DNA from: Paraburkholderia sp. BCC1885
Lineage (GTDB): Bacteria > Pseudomonadota > Gammaproteobacteria > Burkholderiales > Burkholderiaceae
DNA: 64,000 nt
Assembly: GCF_900996235.1 (NCBI RefSeq)
Contig: NZ_CAAJGM010000219.1
Coordinates: 124,001 to 188,000, forward strand
Direction: 5' to 3'
Below are positions 57,011 through 64,000 of the stretch, piece after piece (positions within the stretch are counted from its first letter, which is position 1; each line of letters opens with the position of its first letter). The notes under the pieces were generated by a model that had not been told where the DNA came from, did not search any database, and saw only the letters and a program-made list of their open reading frames with translations. The position numbers were made by a program, and so were the translations under genes.

Positions 57011-58852
57011 ATGAACTTGTCCTTCGTGAAGCTGTTTTCGAAGCGCCCGGCGCGCACCTCCCGCGTGCCGCACGCTGTCTCCGCCCGCCGTCTGCTGGGC
57101 GCGGCAGCGCTCGCTGTATGGGCGCTCGCGGCCATGCCGGCGCATGCGCAAGATCCTTCACCGGATACGGACGACAACTCCGTGTCCATGCCGGACGCGC
57201 TCGGCGCACCAACGGCCGACGATCAAAAGAATCTGCCTGACATCCAGCTGTCGAGCCAGATCGTGTTCCAGGTGCTCGCGGCAGAAGTCGCGTTGCAGCG
57301 GGATCAGCCAGCGCCGGCCTATCAGACCTATCTCGCACTCGCGCGCGACACGCATGATCCGCGCATGGCGCAACGCGCCACCGAAATCGCGCTGTCCGCT
57401 CAAAGTCCCTCGGACGCCCTCGCCGCCGCGCAATTGTGGCAGCAGTATGCGCCCACCTCGGAACGTGCGTCGCAGCTCGACGCCTCGCTGCTCGTGCTGT
57501 CGGGCAAGCCCGACGACGCCGAGCCGCTGCTCGCGCGCGAGCTGACCAAGGTGCCGGAGGAAAACCGCGGCGCCGCCATCCTCGCCCTGCAATTGCTGCT
57601 GTCGCGCGGACCGAACCGGATCGGCGGCCTGCATGTGCTGCAGGATCTGCTGAAGAACGACATGAACCGGCCCGAGGCGCAACTGGCCATCGCACGTCAG
57701 CAGATCGTGGCGGACGACGCACCGGGCGCGCGCAAATCGCTCGAACAGGCGCTCACGCTCAAGCCCGACTATCTGCCGGCAGCCCTCACGCTCTCGCAAA
57801 TGGGACCGGAAGAGCGCAAGGAAGGCATCGCGTCGCTGGAAAAATACGTCCAGCAGAATCCGAAGTCGCATGATGCCCGCCTCGCGCTGGCGCAGATGTA
57901 CCTCGCCAGCGACCGCCTCGACGACGCGCAAAAGCAGTTCGAGGCGATGCACAAAGACAACGCCAACGACCTGACGCCGCTAATGGCGCTCGCGCTGATC
58001 GACATCCAGAAGAAGGATTTCGCGGGCGCGCAGCCGTATCTGCAGCAATATGCGCAGCGGGCCGAGAAGACACAGGGCGCCGATCCGGGTCAGGCGTACA
58101 TCTATCTCTCGCAAATCGCGCTCGAACAGAAGAACGACGCGGCCGCGAGCGACTGGCTCAACAAGATTTCGCCCGCCAGCCAGCAATACATCCCCGCCCA
58201 GATCACCCGCGCCCAGCTGCTCGCCAAGCAGGGCAAGACGGACGACGCGCGCAAGCTGCTCGCCGGTCTGCAGGCGCAGGATCCGCGCGATCAGGCCTTG
58301 ATCGCCCGCACGGACGCGGCCATCCTGTTCGACGCCAAGCGTTATCAGGAAGCCGAAGACCGGCTGGCGCAGGCTACCGCGACCTACCCGGACGATCCCG
58401 ACCTGACCTACGACTACGCCATGGCGGCCGAGAAAAACGGCCACTACGACACGATGGAAGCGCAGTTGCGCAAGCTCATCGAGGCGCAGCCGGACAATCC
58501 GCAAGCCTACAACGCGCTTGGCTACTCGCTCGCGGACCGCGGCGTGCGGCTGACGGAAGCGGACAAGCTGATCCAGAAGGCGTCGTCGCTAGCGCCGGAC
58601 GACGCGTTCATCATGGATAGCGTGGGCTGGGTCAAATACCGCCTCGGCGACACCACCGACGCCCTCAAGCTGCTGCGCAAGGCCTACACCCTGCAGCCGA
58701 ACGCGGAAATCGGCGCCCACCTGGGCGAGGTGCTGTGGAAGACGGGCGCGCAGGATCAGGCGCGCGACGCCTGGCGCGAAGCACGCAAGCTCGAACCTGA
58801 CAACGACACGCTCGTCAAAACGCTGCAACGTTTTCAGGTGAACGACCTCTGA
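57011..58852 (+). CDS. secreted tetratricopeptide-repeat protein
   Basis: The 613-residue protein has a signal peptide ([20 protein letters not shown], cleavage near residue 47). Many TPR-like helical repeats follow from about residue 85 to the end. The last ones are clearest ([46 protein letters not shown]). It is periplasmic or outer-membrane associated by prediction. Its stop overlaps the lolB ATG (TGATG), which suggests a role in envelope or lipoprotein biogenesis, though no function is established. Confidence 0.85.
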   Translation: MNLSFVKLFSKRPARTSRVPHAVSARRLLGAAALAVWALAAMPAHAQDPSPDTDDNSVSMPDALGAPTADDQKNLPDIQLSSQIVFQVLAAEVALQRDQPAPAYQTYLALARDTHDPRMAQRATEIALSAQSPSDALAAAQLWQQYAPTSERASQLDASLLVLSGKPDDAEPLLARELTKVPEENRGAAILALQLLLSRGPNRIGGLHVLQDLLKNDMNRPEAQLAIARQQIVADDAPGARKSLEQALTLKPDYLPAALTLSQMGPEERKEGIASLEKYVQQNPKSHDARLALAQMYLASDRLDDAQKQFEAMHKDNANDLTPLMALALIDIQKKDFAGAQPYLQQYAQRAEKTQGADPGQAYIYLSQIALEQKNDAAASDWLNKISPASQQYIPAQITRAQLLAKQGKTDDARKLLAGLQAQDPRDQALIARTDAAILFDAKRYQEAEDRLAQATATYPDDPDLTYDYAMAAEKNGHYDTMEAQLRKLIEAQPDNPQAYNALGYSLADRGVRLTEADKLIQKASSLAPDDAFIMDSVGWVKYRLGDTTDALKLLRKAYTLQPNAEIGAHLGEVLWKTGAQDQARDAWREARKLEPDNDTLVKTLQRFQVNDL

Positions 58853-59508
58853 TGGCCATTTCGAATCGCTCTCTTCTGTCGTTCGGCCGCGTGTTCGCCT
58901 ATCCCCAGGCGCCACGTCGCGCGGCCTTGGGACTCGCGGCGGCGGCCGTCGTCGCGCTGGCCGGTTGTGCTTCAGTCAAGCCGCGCGAGCCATCCACCTC
59001 GAACGCCACGACCTCCGTCACCGCGCAGACGAGCCGCGCCTATCACGGCCGCTTCGCGGTGCAATACAACGACCAGAACGGCGCGCAGCGCAACGCTTAC
59101 GGCAACTTCGACTGGCAGGAAGCGGGCGACACCGTCACGCTGCAACTGCGCAATCCGCTCAGCCAGACGCTGGCGATCGTCACGTCGTCGCCGGCATCGG
59201 CTTCGCTTGAATTGCCGAACCGCCAGCCGCTCACCGCCGACAACGTCTCCACGCTGATGCAAAACGCGCTGGGCTTCGCGTTGCCGGTGGAAGGCTTGCG
59301 CTACTGGCTGCAGCCGTCGGCGGCACCTGGTTCGCGGGCGAAGACCGAGCCGGATCCGCAGAATTCCGGGCATCTGAAGGAGATCGTCCAGGACGGCTGG
59401 ACCATCGATTATCTCGCTTACGCCGACGCACCGGCCACCGGCCTCAAGCGCGTCAACCTGAGCCGCGAGCAGCCGCCGCTCGACATCAAGCTCGTGCTCG
59501 ACCAGTAA
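58852..59508 (+). CDS. lolB: outer-membrane lipoprotein LolB
   Basis: The 218-residue lipoprotein has an N-terminal signal ending in lipobox LAGC (residues 37-40). The LolB fold follows with the strand [14 protein letters not shown] and [19 protein letters not shown]. It receives lipoproteins from LolA and inserts them in the outer membrane. It is translationally coupled to the TPR gene and followed by ispE, as in many proteobacteria. Confidence 0.92.
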   Translation: MAISNRSLLSFGRVFAYPQAPRRAALGLAAAAVVALAGCASVKPREPSTSNATTSVTAQTSRAYHGRFAVQYNDQNGAQRNAYGNFDWQEAGDTVTLQLRNPLSQTLAIVTSSPASASLELPNRQPLTADNVSTLMQNALGFALPVEGLRYWLQPSAAPGSRAKTEPDPQNSGHLKEIVQDGWTIDYLAYADAPATGLKRVNLSREQPPLDIKLVLDQ

Positions 59509-59552
59509 CCAGGCTCGTCAGCCGTGCCTTTGCTCCGCCATTAGTCCCGCTC

Positions 59553-60434
59553 ATGATTGAAACGAACGATTCGCTGCGCGATTGCCTCGCGCCGGCGAAG
59601 CTAAATCTCTTCCTGCACATCACCGGCCGCCGGCCCGACGGCTACCACGCGCTGCAGACAGTATTCCAGTTGCTCGACTGGGGCGACACGCTGCACTTCA
59701 CGCGCCGCAACGACGGTGAGGTGACGCGCAGCACCGACGTGTCCGGCGTGCCGCCGGAACACGACCTGACCGTGCGCGCGGCGCTGCTGCTGAAGAACCA
59801 TACCGGCAGCACGCAAGGCGTCGATATTGAGATCGACAAGCGCCTGCCGATGGGCGCGGGCCTCGGCGGCGGCAGCTCGGACGCCGCCACCACGCTGCTC
59901 GCGCTGAACCGTCTGTGGAAGCTCGATCTGCCGCGCGAAGAATTGCAGGCGCTCGCGCTGAAACTCGGTGCCGACGTGCCGTTCTTCGTGTTTGGAAAAA
60001 ATGCGTTCGCAGAGGGTGTCGGAGAAGCGTTAGAGGCTGTACAATTGCCCGCTCGTAATTTCCTGGTTGTGACGCCGCAAGTTCACGTTCCAACTGCAGC
60101 GATTTTTTCCGAGAAATCGTTGACAAGGGATTCAAAACCCCTCACAATTACGGACTTTCTTGCACAACATAGTTGCAACGCAGAATGGCCAGACAGCTTC
60201 GGCCGCAATGACATGCAACAGGTTGTCGTGGGAAAATACGCGGAAGTAGCGCAAGTGCTGGGATGGTTTGATAACATCGCGCCGGCGCGGATGACTGGAT
60301 CGGGTGCGAGTGTTTTTGCCGCGTTCCGTAGTCGCGGTGAAGCAGAAGCGGCGCAAGCCAAACTGCCGAGCGGCTGGAACAGCGCTGTCACAGCAAGCCT
60401 GGACACACATCCACTCTTCGCTTTCGCGTCATAG
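59553..60434 (+). CDS. ispE: 4-diphosphocytidyl-2-C-methyl-D-erythritol kinase
   Basis: The 293-residue GHMP kinase of the MEP isoprenoid pathway has [20 protein letters not shown] at the N-terminus and the ATP loop [14 protein letters not shown] near residue 96. The motif [12 protein letters not shown] lies near 250. The second half, from about 59990, is noticeably richer in A/T than the rest and contains a near-consensus promoter (60120-60148) facing tRNA-Gln and prs. Confidence 0.94.
   Translation: MIETNDSLRDCLAPAKLNLFLHITGRRPDGYHALQTVFQLLDWGDTLHFTRRNDGEVTRSTDVSGVPPEHDLTVRAALLLKNHTGSTQGVDIEIDKRLPMGAGLGGGSSDAATTLLALNRLWKLDLPREELQALALKLGADVPFFVFGKNAFAEGVGEALEAVQLPARNFLVVTPQVHVPTAAIFSEKSLTRDSKPLTITDFLAQHSCNAEWPDSFGRNDMQQVVVGKYAEVAQVLGWFDNIAPARMTGSGASVFAAFRSRGEAEAAQAKLPSGWNSAVTASLDTHPLFAFAS
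60120..60148 (+). promoter_or_regulatory. near-consensus sigma-70 promoter inside ispE
   Basis: TTGACA (60120-60125) is a perfect -35, followed by exactly 17 nt and CACAAT (60143-60148), five of six -10 bases. It lies within the ispE coding region and faces the tRNA-Gln gene, 340 bp downstream, and prs. Confidence 0.55.
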
Positions 60435-60486
60435 GTTTTGCATCGTCGAGCGGTCCTACACGCTCGGTGAAGCTCAAAGTTAGTGT

Positions 60487-60563
60487 AGGGGAGTCGCCAA
60501 GTTGGTTAAGGCACCGGATTTTGATTCCGGCATTCGAGGGTTCGAGTCCTTCCTCCCCTGCCA
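60487..60563 (+). tRNA. tRNA-Gln (anticodon TTG)
   Basis: The 77-nt gene folds as a full cloverleaf. The acceptor AGGGGAG pairs with CTCCCCT, with G73 and an encoded CCA at 60561-60563. The D stem is GCC/GGC, and the anticodon stem CCGGA/TCCGG has loop TTTTGAT. The T arm contains GGTTCGAGTCC. Anticodon UUG reads CAA and CAG. It lies between ispE and prs. Confidence 0.97.
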
Positions 60564-60608
60564 AAAATTCTCGCAGTTCCTCGCCCCCCAGCCAGAAGCA
60601 GGTGCATG

Positions 60609-61565
60609 ATGAGCAGCCATGACGGCCTGATGGTTTTTACTGGCAACGCGAATCCCGCGCTTGCACATGAAGTCGTAAAAATCCTCGGTATCCCCCTCGG
60701 CAAAGCGATGGTCAGCCGTTTTTCTGACGGCGAGATCCAGGTCGAGATTCAGGAAAACGTGCGTGGCAAGGATGTTTTCGTCCTGCAATCCACCTGCGCA
60801 CCGGCGAACGACAACCTGATGGAACTGATGATCATGGTCGATGCGCTCAAGCGCGCATCCGCTGGCCGGATCACCGCTGCTATCCCCTACTTCGGCTATG
60901 CCCGCCAGGATCGTCGCCCGCGTTCGGCGCGCGTCGCTATCTCGGCGAAGGTCGTGGCGAACATGCTGGAAATCGCCGGCGTCGAACGCATCATCACCAT
61001 GGATCTGCACGCTGATCAGATCCAGGGTTTCTTCGACATCCCGGTGGACAATATTTACGCCACGCCCGTGCTGCTCGGCGACCTGCGCAAGCAGAATCAC
61101 GAGAACCTGCTGGTCGTGTCGCCGGACGTCGGCGGCGTGGTCCGCGCCCGGGCACTGGCGAAGCAACTGAACTGCGACCTCGCCATCATCGACAAACGCC
61201 GCCCCAAGGCGAATGTCGCTGAAGTGATGAACATCATCGGTGAAGTCGAAGGCCGTACCTGCGTGATCATGGACGACATGGTCGACACCGCCGGCACGCT
61301 CTGCAAGGCAGCTCAGGTGCTGAAGGAACGTGGCGCGCTCAAGGTGTTTGCTTACGCAACCCACCCGGTTCTGTCAGGCGGCGCGGGCGATCGTATCGCC
61401 GCTTCCGCGCTCGACGAACTGGTGATCACCGACACTATCCCGCTCGGCGACGAAGCCCGCTCGTGCGCGAAGATCCGTTCGCTGACCAGCGCGGGTCTGC
61501 TGGCCGAGACGTTCTCGCGGATCCGCCGCGGCGATTCGGTGATGTCGCTGTTTGCGGAAAGTTAA
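60609..61565 (+). CDS. prs: ribose-phosphate pyrophosphokinase
   Basis: The 318-residue enzyme makes PRPP from ribose-5-P and ATP. The ATP flexible loop [20 protein letters not shown] is near residue 95, [17 protein letters not shown] is near 130, and the PRPP loop [12 protein letters not shown] is near 220. The start is one of two adjacent ATGs (60606, 60609); the second gives the usual [15 protein letters not shown]. Its product feeds apt, purine, histidine and tryptophan synthesis. Confidence 0.96.
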   Translation: MSSHDGLMVFTGNANPALAHEVVKILGIPLGKAMVSRFSDGEIQVEIQENVRGKDVFVLQSTCAPANDNLMELMIMVDALKRASAGRITAAIPYFGYARQDRRPRSARVAISAKVVANMLEIAGVERIITMDLHADQIQGFFDIPVDNIYATPVLLGDLRKQNHENLLVVSPDVGGVVRARALAKQLNCDLAIIDKRRPKANVAEVMNIIGEVEGRTCVIMDDMVDTAGTLCKAAQVLKERGALKVFAYATHPVLSGGAGDRIAASALDELVITDTIPLGDEARSCAKIRSLTSAGLLAETFSRIRRGDSVMSLFAES

Positions 61566-61577
61566 GTATTTGCGAAG

Positions 61578-61607
61578 GCGCAGCGCCGCATCAAGCGCTG
61601 CGCTTTT
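61578..61607 (+). terminator. intrinsic terminator after prs
   Basis: A perfect 9-bp stem GCGCAGCGC/GCGCTGCGC (61578-61586 with 61595-61603) has an 8-nt loop and is followed by four T residues. Confidence 0.8.
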
Positions 61608-61614
61608 GCACAAT

Positions 61615-61687
61615 CGGCATGAACGAACGAAGGTTCGTGCCGTCGAGTCTGGGGCCTCAGCCGAAATGGCGTGAAGGCCCCGTTTTT
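61615..61687 (+). promoter_or_regulatory. structured rplY leader with two hairpins
   Basis: Hairpin A pairs 61615-61624 with 61633-61642 (10 bp, one G-U). Hairpin B pairs 61651-61657 with 61675-61681, contains an inner GCC/GGC pair set, and is followed by GTTTTT. B therefore resembles an intrinsic terminator 37 nt before the rplY ATG. Attenuation or protein-dependent control of L25 synthesis is possible, but not shown. Confidence 0.4.
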
Positions 61688-61723
61688 ACTGCCTGGTCGC
61701 GGGCAGTGCAATGGAGATTCAAA

Positions 61724-62344
61724 ATGAAAGTAGTCGCTTTCGAGCGTTCCCTGCAAGGTACGGGTGCGAGCCGCCGCCTGCGTATTTCCGGCAAGACGCC
61801 GGCAATCGTTTATGGCGCTGGTGCTGAACCGCAAATGATCGAACTCGATCACAACGCGTTGTGGCACGCCCTGAAGAAAGAAGTTTTCCACTCGTCGATT
61901 CTCGACCTGGAAATCGCCGGTAAGGCGCAACAAGTTCTGCTGCGCGACGTGCAATACCATCCGTTCCGTCAGCTCGTGCTGCACGTGGACTTCCAGCGCG
62001 TCGATGCAACGAAGAAGCTGCACACCAAGGTGCCGCTGCACTTCATGAACCAGGAATCGAATCCGGCCGTCAAGCTGTCGGGCGCGGTGATCTCGCACGT
62101 TCTGAACGAAATCGAAGTCGAGTGCCTGCCGTCGGCACTGCCGGAATTCCTCGAAGTCGACCTCGCAACGATCGAAGCCGGTCACACGCTGCACGCCAAG
62201 GACATCGTCCTGCCGGCTGGTGTCACGCTGGTTGCCCACCTCGAAGCTGAAAACCCGGTGGTCGCCTCCGCGACGATCCCGGCTGGCGCGATCGCCGAAG
62301 GCGACGCTGCTGCTGCAGGCGAAGGCGAAACGCCGGCCGCTTAA
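61724..62344 (+). CDS. rplY: 50S ribosomal protein L25 (CTC form)
   Basis: The 206-residue protein has the L25 5S-rRNA-binding domain (residues 1-95, with [16 protein letters not shown]). A C-terminal CTC/TL5 beta domain (about 95-185) follows, then an acidic Ala-rich tail. The long form is usual outside gammaproteobacteria. GGAG lies 9 nt before the ATG. It is flanked by terminators on both sides, so it is expressed as a separate unit with its own leader. Confidence 0.95.
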   Translation: MKVVAFERSLQGTGASRRLRISGKTPAIVYGAGAEPQMIELDHNALWHALKKEVFHSSILDLEIAGKAQQVLLRDVQYHPFRQLVLHVDFQRVDATKKLHTKVPLHFMNQESNPAVKLSGAVISHVLNEIEVECLPSALPEFLEVDLATIEAGHTLHAKDIVLPAGVTLVAHLEAENPVVASATIPAGAIAEGDAAAAGEGETPAA

Positions 62345-62397
62345 GCTGCATAGAGCGAGCAATCCTCTCGATCCGTTTCAATGGAACGGTCGATGTG

Positions 62398-62429
62398 ACC
62401 CGCCGCGGTTCGCCCCGGCGGGTTTTTTT
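62398..62429 (+). terminator. intrinsic terminator after rplY
   Basis: An 8-bp stem ACCCGCCG/CGGCGGGT (62398-62405 with 62416-62423) has a 10-nt loop. T residues run to 62429. It lies about 54 nt beyond the rplY stop. Confidence 0.85.
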
Positions 62430-62484
62430 CGTTTTGTCGGGCCGTGCGGCATGCCGGCGGCCCTTAACCCGTCATGAATCCATC

Positions 62485-63093
62485 ATGATCAAGCTGATCG
62501 TGGGGCTCGGTAATCCGGGCGCTGAATACACGGCGACGCGTCACAACGCCGGCTTCTGGCTGGTCGATCAACTGGCGCGCGAAGCCGGCGCCGCCCTGCG
62601 TGACGAGCGGCGCTTTCACGGCTTCTACGCCAAGGCCCGGCTGCACGGCGAAGAAGTGCATCTGCTCGAGCCGCAGACTTATATGAACCGCTCGGGGCAG
62701 TCGGTGGTCGCCGTCGCGCATTTTTTCAAGATCCTGCCGGACGAGATTCTTGTCGCGCACGACGAACTCGATCTGCCGGCGGGCACCGTCAAGCTGAAGC
62801 TCGGCGGCGGCAGCGGCGGTCACAATGGCCTGAAGGACATCTCCGCGCATCTGTCGTCGCAACAGTATTGGCGGCTCAGAATCGGCATCGGCCATCCGCG
62901 TGATCTGATTCCGGAAAGCGCGCGCGCCGGCGCGAAGCCGGATGTCGCCAACTACGTGCTCAAGCCGCCGCGCCGCGAGGAGCAGGACGTGATCGACGCG
63001 TCGATCGAGCGCGCACTCGTGCAGATGCCGTTCGTCGTCAAAGGCGAACTCGACCGGGCGGTGATGCAGTTGCATCGCAATAGCCAGGCTTGA
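62485..63093 (+). CDS. pth: peptidyl-tRNA hydrolase
   Basis: The 202-residue enzyme frees tRNAs from peptidyl-tRNA. It has the N-terminal motif [20 protein letters not shown] with the catalytic His (H20), the conserved [26 protein letters not shown] region, and a normal C-terminus. The ATG at 62485 is chosen by homology; the frame extends upstream through the rplY terminator. Confidence 0.95.
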   Translation: MIKLIVGLGNPGAEYTATRHNAGFWLVDQLAREAGAALRDERRFHGFYAKARLHGEEVHLLEPQTYMNRSGQSVVAVAHFFKILPDEILVAHDELDLPAGTVKLKLGGGSGGHNGLKDISAHLSSQQYWRLRIGIGHPRDLIPESARAGAKPDVANYVLKPPRREEQDVIDASIERALVQMPFVVKGELDRAVMQLHRNSQA

Positions 63094-63165
63094 GGCTTTG
63101 GGCGCGGGTTCCGCCGCCCGGCCTTTAAAATCAGAATCGAATCGCAGCCGTCAACGGAGGCCCGC

Positions 63166-64000
63166 TTGAGCCGCTACTGGAGTGACATCGTTTCTCGTCT
63201 GAAGCCGTATGTGCCGGGTGAACAACCCGCCCTCGCCCATCCGGTCAAACTCAATACCAACGAAAACCCGTATCCGCCGTCGCCGCGCGTGCTGGAGGCG
63301 ATCCGCCATGAACTCGGCGAGCACGCCGAATCGCTGCGCCGCTATCCCGATCCGACCGCGCGCACGCTGCGCGAGACGGTTGCCGCGTATCACGGCATCC
63401 GCGCCGAGCAGGTGTTCGCCGGCAACGGTTCGGATGAGGTGCTCGCGCTGACCTTCCAGGCGCTGCTCAAACACGACAAGCCGATCCTGTTCCCGGACAT
63501 CACGTACAGCTTCTATCCGACCTACGCGCGGCTGTTCGAGGTCGAATACCGGACCATTCCGTTGGATGACGCGTTTGCCATCCGCGTCGACGATTACGCC
63601 GCGCCGAACGGCGGCGTGCTGTTGCCGAATCCGAATGCGCCGACCGGTCATCCGTTGCCCTTGCAGGAGATCGAGCGGCTCGTGGCGCAGCATGCGGAGT
63701 CGGTTGTGGTGATCGACGAAGCGTATGTGGACTTCGGCGCACAGTCGGCGATCGCGCTGATCGACCGCTATCCGAACCTGCTGGTGGTGCAAACGGTGTC
63801 GAAGTCGCGCTCGTTGGCGGGCATGCGGGTGGGATTTGCATTCGGCCACCCGGCGTTGATCGACGCGCTGACCCGCGTCAAGGACAGCTTCAATTCGTAT
63901 CCGCTCGACCGCTTGGCCCAGGTCGCGGCGACCGCAGCCTATGAGGACGACGCGTGGTTCCGCGATTCCTGCGCGAAAGTTATCGCGAGCCGCGAGCGGC
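63166..64000 (+). CDS. hisC: histidinol-phosphate aminotransferase (C-terminus outside window)
   Basis: The frame is open from a TTG at 63166 to the window end (278 codons). GGAGG lies about 6 nt before the TTG. No ATG fits. Residues include the N-terminal [35 protein letters not shown] and the PLP-lysine region [17 protein letters not shown], all typical for HisC. It transfers the amino group from glutamate to imidazole-acetol phosphate. About 75-80 residues are expected beyond the window. Close aromatic aminotransferase paralogues exist, so the exact role is slightly uncertain. Confidence 0.88.
   Translation, partial: MSRYWSDIVSRLKPYVPGEQPALAHPVKLNTNENPYPPSPRVLEAIRHELGEHAESLRRYPDPTARTLRETVAAYHGIRAEQVFAGNGSDEVLALTFQALLKHDKPILFPDITYSFYPTYARLFEVEYRTIPLDDAFAIRVDDYAAPNGGVLLPNPNAPTGHPLPLQEIERLVAQHAESVVVIDEAYVDFGAQSAIALIDRYPNLLVVQTVSKSRSLAGMRVGFAFGHPALIDALTRVKDSFNSYPLDRLAQVAATAAYEDDAWFRDSCAKVIASRER

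Noticed and set aside
1-64000. Insertion sequences, prophage genes, integrase, att sites or CRISPR arrays
   Set aside because: No transposase, phage or recombinase-like protein and no regularly spaced repeats were seen. Gene order in the core regions is ordinary for Burkholderiaceae.

Overview
The window is a 64 kb stretch of a high-GC betaproteobacterial main chromosome. Gene content and order point to Burkholderiaceae, most likely Paraburkholderia/Burkholderia sensu lato: the kdsD-kdsC-lptC-lptA-lptB-rpoN-hpf-ptsN-hprK-rapZ run, the mutY/mutM - TPR - lolB - ispE - tRNA-Gln - prs - rplY - pth - hisC run, a burkholderial-type porin, and RpiR/amino-acid deaminase neighbours. This assignment is inferred from gene families and synteny, not from a database search. 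No insertion sequence, prophage, integrase or CRISPR array was seen.

Region 1 (1-9.3 kb) is an accessory mix. It holds an RpiR-type regulator (cut by the window edge) divergent from a PLP-dependent D-amino-acid deaminase, a DHA2 efflux pump with its MarR regulator, an EcsC-family protein overlapping tail-to-tail with an HSL-type esterase, a secreted CHRD protein, a porin, and a LysR regulator.

Region 2 (9.3-17 kb) is the most unusual part. Five genes lie on the minus strand: three different RcsB-like response regulators in a row, an AqpZ-type channel with altered pore residues (first NPA box is NPV; predicted filter F-Y-G-R), and a 1485-residue BvgS-like unorthodox sensor kinase with two periplasmic binding-protein domains, two PAS-like domains, HisKA/HATPase, a degenerate receiver, a true receiver and an Hpt domain. 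RcsB-box-like motifs lie upstream of two of the regulators. A branched phosphorelay is the natural hypothesis.

Region 3 (17.7-23 kb) is a compact operon for a ba3-type haem-copper oxidase: subunit I, a CuA subunit II and a 58-residue subunit IIa, flanked by three multihaem cytochromes c with seven CxxCH sites in total. Region 4 (23-34.3 kb) holds a chemoreceptor with a sigma-28-like promoter, a bestrophin-like DUF4239 membrane protein, an amino-acid dehydrogenase divergent from an Lrp regulator, a complete Opp-type peptide ABC transporter, and ssb.

Region 5 (34.4-45.3 kb) holds an MFS transporter, uvrA, an AI-2E/PerM family protein, and a minus-strand series kefB-like / apt / lysE / Nudix / purU. 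Region 6 (45.4-64 kb) is core: Kdo synthesis and LPS export, sigma-54 and nitrogen-PTS genes, base-excision repair (mutM-mutY), lolB, ispE, tRNA-Gln, prs, rplY, pth and the start of hisC. Several regulatory elements are readable from sequence: eight intrinsic terminators, a strong promoter inside ispE facing tRNA-Gln/prs, a structured rplY leader, and palindromes next to regulator genes.
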